Assembly (NCBI RefSeq): GCF_021504595.1
Contig: NZ_JACSGT010000001.1
Coordinates: 1,922,001 to 1,986,000 of the forward strand
Direction of reading: 5' to 3'
DNA length: 64,000 bases
From: Chryseobacterium indicum
GTDB lineage: Bacteria > Bacteroidota > Bacteroidia > Flavobacteriales > Weeksellaceae
This document shows positions 18,993 to 26,843 of this stretch, in pieces. Both the position numbers and the translations under genes were made by a program. How positions within the stretch are numbered: position 1 is the stretch's first letter; each line of letters starts with the position of its first letter. The notes under the pieces were generated by a model. That model saw nothing but the letters and a program-made list of their open reading frames with translations. It was not told the DNA's origin and ran no database searches.

Positions 18993-19691
18993 TTATTGCC
19001 CGTAGTAAGCATTTTTACCATGTTTACGTTCGTAATGTTTTTTGATGAGTGAATCTTTTAAACGGGTTACGTTCGGATTGATTTGTCTGGTGAGATAAGC
19101 CATTTCGGCGATGGTTTCCAGAACTTTGCTGTTGTAAACAGCCTTTTCAGCATTTTTACCCCAGGTAAACGGTCCATGATTTCCGATGAGCACCATTTCT
19201 ACTTCTTCATAAGACAGTTTTTTTTCTTTGAAACAATCCAGAATCTGGATTCCGGTATTGTATTCGTAATTTCCTTCGATTAAATCGTCATGCATTGGTG
19301 GCGCACAAGGAACATCTTTTGTAAGATGGTCTGCGTGTGTTGTCCCGAAAATCGGGATGTCCAACTGTGCCTGTGCCCAAGCTACAGAATAGATGGCGTG
19401 CGTATGTGAGATTCCACCAATGTTTTCCCAGTTTTTGTAGAGATAAGCGTGGGTTTTGGTATCGGAAGATGGTCTTAAATTTCCTTCAACGACATTGGCA
19501 TCATAATCTAAAATCACCATATCTTCCGGTTTTAAAAGTTCGTAAGGAACGCCGCTTGGTTTGATTGCAAAAATTCCTTTTTCGCGGTCAACGGCGCTTA
19601 CGTTTCCGAATGTGTAGACAACCAGTTTTAAGGCATCGAGCTGCATATTGGCTTCGTAACATTCTCGTTTTAATTCTTTATAGATGCTCAT
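18993..19691 (-). CDS. araD: L-ribulose-5-phosphate 4-epimerase
   Basis: A 232-residue class II aldolase-fold enzyme making D-xylulose-5-phosphate. Zinc ligands are in GISHTHAIYS and GTTHADHL, and the catalytic HGPFTWG segment is near 170. KPSGVPY near 46 is the substrate-binding loop. The length is normal. It lies between araB and araA, but the upstream gap of 330 bp is unusually rich in repeats. Confidence 0.98.
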   Translation of the reverse strand: MSIYKELKRECYEANMQLDALKLVVYTFGNVSAVDREKGIFAIKPSGVPYELLKPEDMVILDYDANVVEGNLRPSSDTKTHAYLYKNWENIGGISHTHAIYSVAWAQAQLDIPIFGTTHADHLTKDVPCAPPMHDDLIEGNYEYNTGIQILDCFKEKKLSYEEVEMVLIGNHGPFTWGKNAEKAVYNSKVLETIAEMAYLTRQINPNVTRLKDSLIKKHYERKHGKNAYYGQ

Positions 19692-19716
19692 TTTTATTTA
19701 TATATTTTTTTCAAAT

Positions 19717-19760
19717 GCATAGGTTTCACCTACGGCTATCGATATTTAACCCCTCGGGTT
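19717..19760. repeat. Intercistronic hairpin pair, araB-araD gap
   Basis: TAGGT-TTC-ACCTA followed by AACCC-CTC-GGGTT. The second hairpin differs in sequence from other copies but keeps its pairing. Confidence 0.65.
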
Positions 19761-19765
19761 TTATC

Positions 19766-19857
19766 ATACGAATCAATCGCAGCCCGACCTGAGTGGAGCT
19801 CTTTTTGTGCAGCGAAGCGGAACAAAAAAGCGGGAACGGAGGGCGGATAAAGCTGCC
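19766..19857. repeat. Structured intercistronic element, copy 2
   Basis: Outer stem GCAGC (19779-19783) with GCTGC (19852-19856). Relative to copy 1 the inner CTT/AAG is CCT/AGG and the AC/GT step is GT/AC. Three base pairs have thus changed on both sides with pairing kept. It lies 165 nt after the araB stop. Confidence 0.8.
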
Positions 19858-19907
19858 ATAATTATTTTAGTTGATGGTTTTTGGTTGATTGTGGATCGTT
19901 CTTTAAT

Positions 19908-20007
19908 TAATGTAAATATTTAACAGATCGCCTCTACGAGGCTCTTTTTGTGATGATAATATTTACATTATTTGCTATTAACAGGACGCTCCTAACGGAG
20001 CTGTTTT
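19908..20007. repeat. Composite TAACAG hairpin element with 13-bp inverted repeat
   Basis: TAATGTAAATATT and its exact complement flank TAACAG plus a GCCTC-TAC-GAGGC hairpin. Then TATTAACAG and a CTCC-TAAC-GGAG hairpin follow. The two TAACAG-hairpin units recur in the same order at 37954-38025. Confidence 0.65.
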
Positions 20008-20021
20008 AACCTAATTAATCA

Positions 20022-21719
20022 CTATAAACTGTCAACCGTCAACTTTTTCTTAGATTTGATATTATTTTCGGTGAAATCTGCTAAAATCTGATAGTGCTGC
20101 ATCAATTCTTCGTATTGTTCTACATGTTCTTTCTGTGGGAAGTATTCAGCTTCGAAATCAGAGCCCATTTTTTGGCTTGCTTCCTGAACGTTAGGATAAA
20201 TTCCTGCGGCAACAGCGGCATAAATGGCTGCCCCTAAAGCCGGAGCCTGATCTGATGCTGCCACAACGATGGGCATATTCAGGACATTTGCCAAGGTCTG
20301 CATGATGAATGGTGATTTTCTGGCAACGCCGCCAATTCCTATGACTTTATGGATTTTAATGCCTTCATCTTCAAAGCGGTCAACGATTTTTCTTGCTCCG
20401 AAACAGATCGCATTAACCAGTGCTTTGAAAATATGTGGTGCTTTTGTTCCCAACGAAAGACTACTGATTGCCATTTTCAGTTCCTGATTGGCATCGGGCG
20501 TTCTTCGTCCGTTAATCCAATCCAATGCTATTGGAACGGTTTCCGACAGTGGAATTTTTTCCGCTTCGAGAGTGAGATGTCGGATCATACTGTTTTCTAT
20601 TTCTTCTTTCAGCAACTGTTTTTGGTCATCGTCAATTGCATCGGAGTTCATCAGAATATTGATTGTGGGTTCTGTAAGAAGATTTTTATACCACGCCAAA
20701 ACATCTCCGAATGCAGATTGTCCCGCTTCCAGCCCCATTAGTCCCGGAATGACGGAACCATCGACCTGTCCGCAGATTCCTTTAACCGTTCTATCGCCGA
20801 TAATTTCGTTTGGAGCCACCATAATATCGCAGGTGGATGTTCCCATAATCCTGATTAATGTGTTCTCCTCAACTTTTGCACCGATTGCACCGGAATGCGC
20901 GTCGAAAGTGCCGACAGCAATTACAGTTTTAGTCGTTAATCCCAATTTTGCCGCCCATTCTTCGTTCAGATTTCCGGCAACTTCATCGGAAGTATAGGTT
21001 TTATCATATAATCTGTCGCGAAGTTCTGCTAAAGATGAATCCAATTGATTAAGAAATTCTTTGGAAGGAAGCCCGTTCCACGACTCGTGCCACATTGCTT
21101 TATGTCCGGCCGCACAGCGGCTTCTTTTGAATGTCGCCAGATCCTTATGGTCAGAAAGTAAAAACGTGAGGTAATCGCAATGTTCCATCCAGCTGTATGC
21201 TGCGTTTTTTACGGCTTCATCTTCTCTGCTGATATGGAGGATTTTTGCCCAAAACCATTCTGAGGAATAAATTCCGCCTTCAAATTTTGTATAATCTTCA
21301 CCACCCCAGTTTTTTGCCAGATCATTGATTTCTTCTGCTTCCCGGATGGAAGTATGGTCTTTCCAAAGCACCATCATTGCATTCGGATTTTCTGAAAATT
21401 CGGGCAAAAGAGATAATGCAATTCCATCTTTATCTACCGGAAGGGGTGAAGAACCCGTAGTATCAATACAAATACTGACGATATTTTCGGGCGCGACTCC
21501 ACTTTCTTTCACGACATCGGAAACGGTTTTTTCCAGTCCTTCGATGTGATCCAGCGGATGCTGACGGAACTGATTTTCTTCCGGTCTGCAGAACTGTCCT
21601 TTTTTCCATCTTTGGTAATAGCTTACAGAGGTTGCCAGTTCGGCACCGTTTTCCGTATCAATCAAAACGGCACGAACGGAATCTGTTCCATAATCTAAAC
21701 CGATAACATACTTTTTCAT
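20022..21719 (-). CDS. araB: Ribulokinase
   Basis: A 565-residue FGGY kinase that phosphorylates L-ribulose. It begins YVIGLDYGTDSVRAVLID, has the phosphate-2 block GTFDAHSGAIGAKVE and GTSTCDIMVAP, and the FGGY C-terminal GIGGVARKSPFIMQTLANVL. The length is typical of AraB (longer than xylulokinase). It is first of the ara run. A promoter with operator lies 140-182 bp upstream, implying a leader of about 130 nt. Confidence 0.97.
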   Translation of the reverse strand: MKKYVIGLDYGTDSVRAVLIDTENGAELATSVSYYQRWKKGQFCRPEENQFRQHPLDHIEGLEKTVSDVVKESGVAPENIVSICIDTTGSSPLPVDKDGIALSLLPEFSENPNAMMVLWKDHTSIREAEEINDLAKNWGGEDYTKFEGGIYSSEWFWAKILHISREDEAVKNAAYSWMEHCDYLTFLLSDHKDLATFKRSRCAAGHKAMWHESWNGLPSKEFLNQLDSSLAELRDRLYDKTYTSDEVAGNLNEEWAAKLGLTTKTVIAVGTFDAHSGAIGAKVEENTLIRIMGTSTCDIMVAPNEIIGDRTVKGICGQVDGSVIPGLMGLEAGQSAFGDVLAWYKNLLTEPTINILMNSDAIDDDQKQLLKEEIENSMIRHLTLEAEKIPLSETVPIALDWINGRRTPDANQELKMAISSLSLGTKAPHIFKALVNAICFGARKIVDRFEDEGIKIHKVIGIGGVARKSPFIMQTLANVLNMPIVVAASDQAPALGAAIYAAVAAGIYPNVQEASQKMGSDFEAEYFPQKEHVEQYEELMQHYQILADFTENNIKSKKKLTVDSL

Positions 21720-21858
21720 TAACGAAAGTGATTTATTTAATTATTGTTTTAGCTCTTTTTTAAAATAACAGTTGTAATGGATTACATTATGCAAAGATTT
21801 TCCGTTAGGATTTCATTTACCTTAAAGAATTCTCCGGTTTTATGTTGAAGAGATAAAA

Positions 21859-21901
21859 CAAATATAAGATTCTATTTTAAATAAATGTAATATTTACACT
21901 T
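21859..21901 (-). promoter_or_regulatory. araB promoter with overlapping operator
   Basis: On the minus strand a -7 box TATATTTG (21859-21866) is preceded, 16 bp away, by the operator AAATGT-N7-ACACTT (21883-21901, written on the plus strand). A consensus -33 TTTG would fall at 21886-21889, inside the left operator arm, where the sequence is TACA. The GH3 promoter at 26709-26751 has the same layout and nearly the same bases. Confidence 0.75.
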
Positions 21902-21937
21902 AATTTTAATTTTTCTTTTATTAATGAGGCTTTAGAA

Positions 21938-23920
21938 CTATTTAAGCTTTAAAATAACGACAGAATTTGCCGGAATTTCCGCAGAAATTTTTCCCTTTTT
22001 AATGGTCTGCGTTTCTTCTTTCGGTGTGATGATCTCCGATTGGAAGTTATTTTCGTCGGAAAGTCCTGCTGAAGTAAGTACTATTCTGGTGAGCTTACTG
22101 CCGGATGTAATGTTTTTCGGGTTGATTTCAACTGAAGTTTTTTCAGCATGCGCATTAACAATTTTAATGATTGTTTCATTTTTTTTAAGATCGCGTACTG
22201 CAGATGCATAAAGATAGTTTTCGCCTTTTAACGACTTTCCGTTTTCAGTGATTTTAATTAAATCTGTTCCTTTGTTGTTCGAAAATAATTTCTGAACATA
22301 ATAATTTGGAGTGGCGTAAGATTTTAAATTATTAAACCAAATCAAATCCGGTGTCCATTGCCAACCGTCTGCATGGGCGAAAAGCGGTGCATAAGAAGTC
22401 ATGGTTACAACATCTGCATTGCGTTCCAGCCCTGTCATGAAAGCAGCTTCCGAAAGTGCGGTCAGCCAGTTGTTTTTATTGTCGGGCTTTACAACACCCA
22501 CCGATTGTGCAGCGTATTCCCCCGCAAAAACTTTAGGTCCTGAACGGTCGTATTCATCATATCTTCCGGCGTTTTTCATAAACCATTCCGGAGAATTATA
22601 ATAATGTTCATCCACAACCTGCGCATTCAGTTTTTTAAGTTCTTTCCAGCCGTAATCGAAAAATTCGCCATCGGGAGAAGGGCCGCTTCCCGAAATAATT
22701 TTAATATCTGGATATTTGGTGTGAATTGCTTTTTCAAAAACTTTGTAACGCTCAATATAATCTGCTCCCCACTGTTCGTTTCCAACGCCGATGAATTTCA
22801 TGTTAAAAGGTTTCGGATGTCCCATTTCAGTTCTGATTTTTCCCCATTTTGTAGAGGAATCTCCGTTGGCGAATTCAATTAAATCCAAGGCATCCTGAAC
22901 ATAAGGATCTAAATCTTCCACTTTTACGAGTTCGGCTGTGTTGAACTGGCATGCCATTCCGCAACTCAGAATCGGAAGCGGTTCTGCACCCAGATCTTCC
23001 GCCAGCTGGAAATATTCAAAAAAGCCAAGACCGAAAGACTGCCAGTAATCCGGAGTAAGACGGTGTGGAAATCCATTATTCCATTTATTGATGAGGTTTT
23101 CCCTGTCTTCTGCCCTGCCAATCGTCTTTTTCCACTGGTACCTTTCTGCCAAAGTTCTTCCTTCAACAATACATCCGCCGGGAAACCGTAAAAATCCGGG
23201 TTGTAAATCATATAATTTCTGAACCAAATCCTTTCGTAAACCGCCTTTTCTTCCTTTCCATGTGTCTTGCGGAAAAAGTGAAATCATATCCATATTCACC
23301 ACCCCTTTTCCTGTGAAAGTGATTTGAAGTTTAGCCTTTTCAATTGTTTTGGAAGGTATAAAAACGGTACTGTATTTTTGCCATCCTCCTCCTTTGATTA
23401 TCGAAGAGGCAGAAGAAATCACCATTCCGTTTTCATCAATAATTTTTGTATTGACGGCAGAAATATTTCCTGACACATTTTCAAGATTGAAACTGAAATC
23501 ATATTTTTCATCCTGATGAAGTCCGATTCCCCGGAAACCTTCGTTTTCCAGTGAATAGTTTTTATCATTCCAAACCGTTATTCTTGCGTAGTTTTTATTG
23601 GTTTTAGACTTATCAGTGATAATCGTCAGAAAGCCGGAATCTAAATTGGGAGACAATGTTTTTGTATTGGGTTGTTTCCAGCCTGTCAAAGATTCATCAA
23701 ATTCGAAACTGCGGTTTTTGATGAGTTCTGCGTACAATCCGCCGTCTGCTGCAAAGTTGATGTCTTCGAAGAAAATTCCGTACATCGTGGGCTGGATTTT
23801 GATGTTGGTGGACGTTCCGTCTAAATCGAGGAGGTGCTTTTCGATATTTCCGTTCTGCGCTGAAAAAAACGCTGCACTTAGTGAAATAGCCGCTGTGAGT
23901 ATTTTGGTTTTCGCTTTCAT
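21938..23920 (-). CDS. GH51 alpha-L-arabinofuranosidase, exported
   Basis: A 660-residue protein with signal peptide (about 1-21). The GH51 barrel has acid/base E382 in FIGVGNEQWG and nucleophile E468 in VFAGEYAAQS, with the C-terminal beta sandwich after about 530. A CBM4_9-like insert occupies about 75-215, before the LRFPGGC barrel strand. It removes arabinose side chains from arabinoxylan, feeding the ara pathway just downstream. It follows the GH3 gene with an 83-bp gap that holds a hairpin repeat. Confidence 0.95.
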   Translation of the reverse strand: MKAKTKILTAAISLSAAFFSAQNGNIEKHLLDLDGTSTNIKIQPTMYGIFFEDINFAADGGLYAELIKNRSFEFDESLTGWKQPNTKTLSPNLDSGFLTIITDKSKTNKNYARITVWNDKNYSLENEGFRGIGLHQDEKYDFSFNLENVSGNISAVNTKIIDENGMVISSASSIIKGGGWQKYSTVFIPSKTIEKAKLQITFTGKGVVNMDMISLFPQDTWKGRKGGLRKDLVQKLYDLQPGFLRFPGGCIVEGRTLAERYQWKKTIGRAEDRENLINKWNNGFPHRLTPDYWQSFGLGFFEYFQLAEDLGAEPLPILSCGMACQFNTAELVKVEDLDPYVQDALDLIEFANGDSSTKWGKIRTEMGHPKPFNMKFIGVGNEQWGADYIERYKVFEKAIHTKYPDIKIISGSGPSPDGEFFDYGWKELKKLNAQVVDEHYYNSPEWFMKNAGRYDEYDRSGPKVFAGEYAAQSVGVVKPDNKNNWLTALSEAAFMTGLERNADVVTMTSYAPLFAHADGWQWTPDLIWFNNLKSYATPNYYVQKLFSNNKGTDLIKITENGKSLKGENYLYASAVRDLKKNETIIKIVNAHAEKTSVEINPKNITSGSKLTRIVLTSAGLSDENNFQSEIITPKEETQTIKKGKISAEIPANSVVILKLK

Positions 23921-23952
23921 TTTTTGACTTGAAAAGTTGAATTTTGATTGAT

Positions 23953-23985
23953 AAATCTTATAGGTTTTAAAAACCTATAAGGTTT
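23953..23985. repeat. 12-bp hairpin repeat after the GH3 gene
   Basis: Third copy of the repeat at 4679, with AAATCTTATAGG against CCTATAAGGTTT. The one change gives a T-G opposition, a wobble pair in RNA, 18 nt after the stop codon. Confidence 0.7.
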
Positions 23986-24003
23986 CGCGGTTCTTATAGC
24001 TGA

Positions 24004-26631
24004 TTAATTGACTTTCAACCGAATACTTTTTAATCCGGATTCCTCAGAAGTTCCGCCATAGAAAATGGTGTAATCTCCGGCTTTTGGAGCCAGATCATCT
24101 ACTTTTTCATCATAAAATTTAAAGGAATCTTTAGAAATCGTAAGCTGAACATTTTTGGTTTCACCTGCTTTGATGAACACTCTTTCGAAAGCTCTCAAAG
24201 TCTTTACAGGAGCTAAAACATCGTTATTTCTTTTTACATATACCTCAACAACCTCTTCACCGTCTCGTTTTGAAGTATTTTTAACAGGAATGGTAATCAT
24301 CAGATTTTCAGTTGCAGTAATCGTATTCTTACTCAATATAGCATCACCATAATTAAATTTTGAATAACTCAACCCGTGTCCAAAAGCATACAAGGGTTTT
24401 TCGGTCATATAACGGTAGGTTCGTCCCTGCATATCGTAGTTTTCAAAACCCTGATATTTGCTGGTTTTTGATAAATTATTGTCGAGTTGTGCGAGATTTT
24501 TATAAAATGTAACCGGCAATCTTCCGGACGGATTGTAATCTCCCGCAAGAACATCCGCAACCGCAGTTCCGCCCGATTGTCCGCCATACCATGCATTCAG
24601 TAAAGCATCATAATTTTTTTCATCCTGCTCCAAGCCGAGTGAACTCCCTGTACAAAGGACAAAAACAACAGGTTTGCCCGTCTTTCGCAATTCAGCTAAT
24701 AAATCACGCTGAACTTTCGGTAAATCAATAGACGTTTTATCGCCGCCTTTGAAGCCTTCTGCATTCACCATCATTTCTTCACCTTCCAGACTTGGCGAAA
24801 GTCCGCCCGCAAAAATAATGACCTCAGCTTCTTTCACTTTTTCTCTAACGGCAGCAAAATTGACCGGATCTTTTCTGTATACATCGAAAGTGATGCTTAC
24901 ATATTTTCCTTTTTGGGTGTGACGTAATTCAATTTGATATTCTTTTCCTTTTTCCATTTTTATCGGAAATTCTGAAGGATGTCTTGCATCGGGACCTTTT
25001 CTTGTGGCGATTTCTTTTCCATCAACAAAAAGTGTATAAATATCGGATGCTGAAGGTGAAAGAATGACATCGCCAGTGTAAGAACTTTTGAAAACGCCGG
25101 AAATAATCGCTGATGTATTTTCCCTTCCCACATTGGGAGCAAGCTGGGTTCCGCCAAAACTGTTATAATTGATTCCGCTTTTATTGACTGAAATATTAGC
25201 CGGAGTTCCTTTGAATTCATTGTTGTTGAAAAACGCTACTTTCATTCCTTTTTCGCCGTTTTTCCGGCTTAAAAAATTCTGATAAAGCGAAGTTCTGGAA
25301 GATGGATCGGCAACTTCGGTTCCTTTTTCATAAATAATTTCAGCATTAGGAAATTTGTTTTTAATTCCATCTAAAATCGTTACAATGGATGAAGGTGTTC
25401 CGTTGTAATTTCCCAACTGCATCAGTTCGTCATCTGCATTGGGACCAACGACTGCAATTTTTTTGATGTTTTTATTCAAAGGCAAAACATTCTTCTCATT
25501 TTTCATCAATACAATTGATTTCTGAGCCATTTTTAGAGCCTGCTTTTTATGCTCTTCAGAATCCACAACGGAATATGGAATGGAGTTCCAGTGAACCGAA
25601 GATTTTGGGTCAAGCATTCCTAATTCAAACCAGCCTTTCAGAATTCTGCGCATAGAAACATCCAGATCTTTTTCTGTGATTAAACCACTTGCTAAAGATT
25701 TGTTTAAATTATTGTAGGTGTCGCCACATTCTAAATCTGTGGAGTGTTTCAGCGCATCTGCAGCGGTGCTTTTCTCATCGGGATGTGTTCCGTGGTATTG
25801 TTTCTGATAGAAATCTGCCAAAGCCCAGCAATCGGAGACGACCATTCCGTCGTAGTTCCATTTTCCGCGGAGAATTTCTGTCAGTAAAGTATTGTTCGCA
25901 CAGCAAGGCTGACCGTCGAAAGCGTTATACGCACACATTACTTCCCTTACATTTCCCTCTAAAACCAAGGCTTTGAAAGCCGGAAGATAAGTTTCATATA
26001 AATCTCTTTTGGAAACTTCTGCGTTGTAAGAATGCCTGTTCCATTCGGGACCGCTATGAACGGCGAAGTGTTTTGCGCAGGCATGCGTTTTAAAATATTT
26101 GGGATCATTTCCCTGCAAGCCTTTTACAGCCGCAACGCCCAAAACAGAAGTTAAATAAGGATCTTCACCATAGGTTTCCTGACCTCTTCCCCATCTCGGA
26201 TCGCGGAAAATATTAATATTCGGAGTCCAGAACGTCAAACCTTCGTAACGTCCGGTTTTTTGAGACTCATCAAAAGATCTGTTGTATTTTGCTCTCGCTT
26301 CATCTGAAATCATTTCAAAAGTTTTAAAATGTTCCGGAACATCCCACGCTGCTGCCATTCCGATTGCCTGAGGAAAAACCGTTGCGGTTCCTGCTCTTGC
26401 AACACCGTGAAGCGCCTCATTCCACCAGCCGTAACCGGGAATATCCAATCTCAGAACGGCTTTGGAATTATCCATCATCATTCCGATTTTTTCATCAACC
26501 GTTAATAATCCGAGAAGGTTTTCGATCCTCTGTTCTATAGGAAGACCGGGATTCTGGAAAGGATATTTAAAATTCTGTGCGGAAGATACTGCACAAATAA
26601 AGATTGATATATTTAACAGAACTTTTTTCAT
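24004..26631 (-). CDS. GH3 beta-xylosidase/beta-glucosidase with PA14 insert, exported
   Basis: I place the start at the ATG at 26631, which begins the signal peptide MKKVLLNISIFICAVSSAQ; an in-frame ATG at 26649 would add six residues (total 881). The GH3 barrel carries nucleophile D273 (long-form numbering) in GMVVSDCWALADF, and KHFAVHSGPEWNRH is the substrate-binding block. A PA14-like insert lies at about 455-600, before the GGLSPSLEGEEM acid/base loop. A fibronectin-like C-terminal domain follows. Context favours beta-xylosidase. It has its own promoter and operator and probably leads a GH3-GH51 unit. Confidence 0.94.
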   Translation of the reverse strand: MKKVLLNISIFICAVSSAQNFKYPFQNPGLPIEQRIENLLGLLTVDEKIGMMMDNSKAVLRLDIPGYGWWNEALHGVARAGTATVFPQAIGMAAAWDVPEHFKTFEMISDEARAKYNRSFDESQKTGRYEGLTFWTPNINIFRDPRWGRGQETYGEDPYLTSVLGVAAVKGLQGNDPKYFKTHACAKHFAVHSGPEWNRHSYNAEVSKRDLYETYLPAFKALVLEGNVREVMCAYNAFDGQPCCANNTLLTEILRGKWNYDGMVVSDCWALADFYQKQYHGTHPDEKSTAADALKHSTDLECGDTYNNLNKSLASGLITEKDLDVSMRRILKGWFELGMLDPKSSVHWNSIPYSVVDSEEHKKQALKMAQKSIVLMKNEKNVLPLNKNIKKIAVVGPNADDELMQLGNYNGTPSSIVTILDGIKNKFPNAEIIYEKGTEVADPSSRTSLYQNFLSRKNGEKGMKVAFFNNNEFKGTPANISVNKSGINYNSFGGTQLAPNVGRENTSAIISGVFKSSYTGDVILSPSASDIYTLFVDGKEIATRKGPDARHPSEFPIKMEKGKEYQIELRHTQKGKYVSITFDVYRKDPVNFAAVREKVKEAEVIIFAGGLSPSLEGEEMMVNAEGFKGGDKTSIDLPKVQRDLLAELRKTGKPVVFVLCTGSSLGLEQDEKNYDALLNAWYGGQSGGTAVADVLAGDYNPSGRLPVTFYKNLAQLDNNLSKTSKYQGFENYDMQGRTYRYMTEKPLYAFGHGLSYSKFNYGDAILSKNTITATENLMITIPVKNTSKRDGEEVVEVYVKRNNDVLAPVKTLRAFERVFIKAGETKNVQLTISKDSFKFYDEKVDDLAPKAGDYTIFYGGTSEESGLKSIRLKVN

Positions 26632-26708
26632 TTTATTACAACAAAACATTTTATGGTTAAAAATCTTTAATTATTACAGGGTGCATTCAGCTAATTCTGT
26701 AACAAAAA

Positions 26709-26751
26709 CAAATATAAGATTCTATATTATATAAATGTATAAATAACACTT
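26709..26751 (-). promoter_or_regulatory. GH3 promoter with overlapping operator
   Basis: The -7 box TATATTTG (26709-26716) and operator AAATGT-N7-ACACTT (26733-26751) have the same 16-bp spacing as at araB. The expected -33 position again falls in the operator arm and again reads TACA. The upstream gene ends in a strong terminator, so this is a genuine new transcription start. Confidence 0.75.
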
Positions 26752-26786
26752 ATTATTTTCGAGTAATGATTTTTTATTGAATAAAA

Positions 26787-26822
26787 CAAAGCCATCAAAA
26801 TATCAGACTGATGATGGCTTTG
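26787..26822 (-). terminator. Rho-independent terminator after the GH30 gene
   Basis: A perfect 11-bp stem, CAAAGCCATCA with TGATGGCTTTG, and on the minus strand a following TTTTAT. It lies 21 nt after the GH30 stop and closes the long xylan transcript. Confidence 0.8.
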
Positions 26823-26843
26823 ATGAATTAACTGATATACAGA

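Larger units (their letters stand above)
19692..20021. other. Gene-free, repeat-filled gap between araB and araD
   Basis: No coding frame is visible in these 330 bases. They hold, left to right, the hairpin pair at 19717-19760, structured element copy 2 at 19766-19857, and a perfect 13-bp inverted repeat (19908-19920 against 19958-19970). That repeat encloses a GCCTC-TAC-GAGGC hairpin, and a CTCC-TAAC-GGAG hairpin follows near 19990-20001. The whole gap appears to be built of small foldable modules. Confidence 0.7.
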
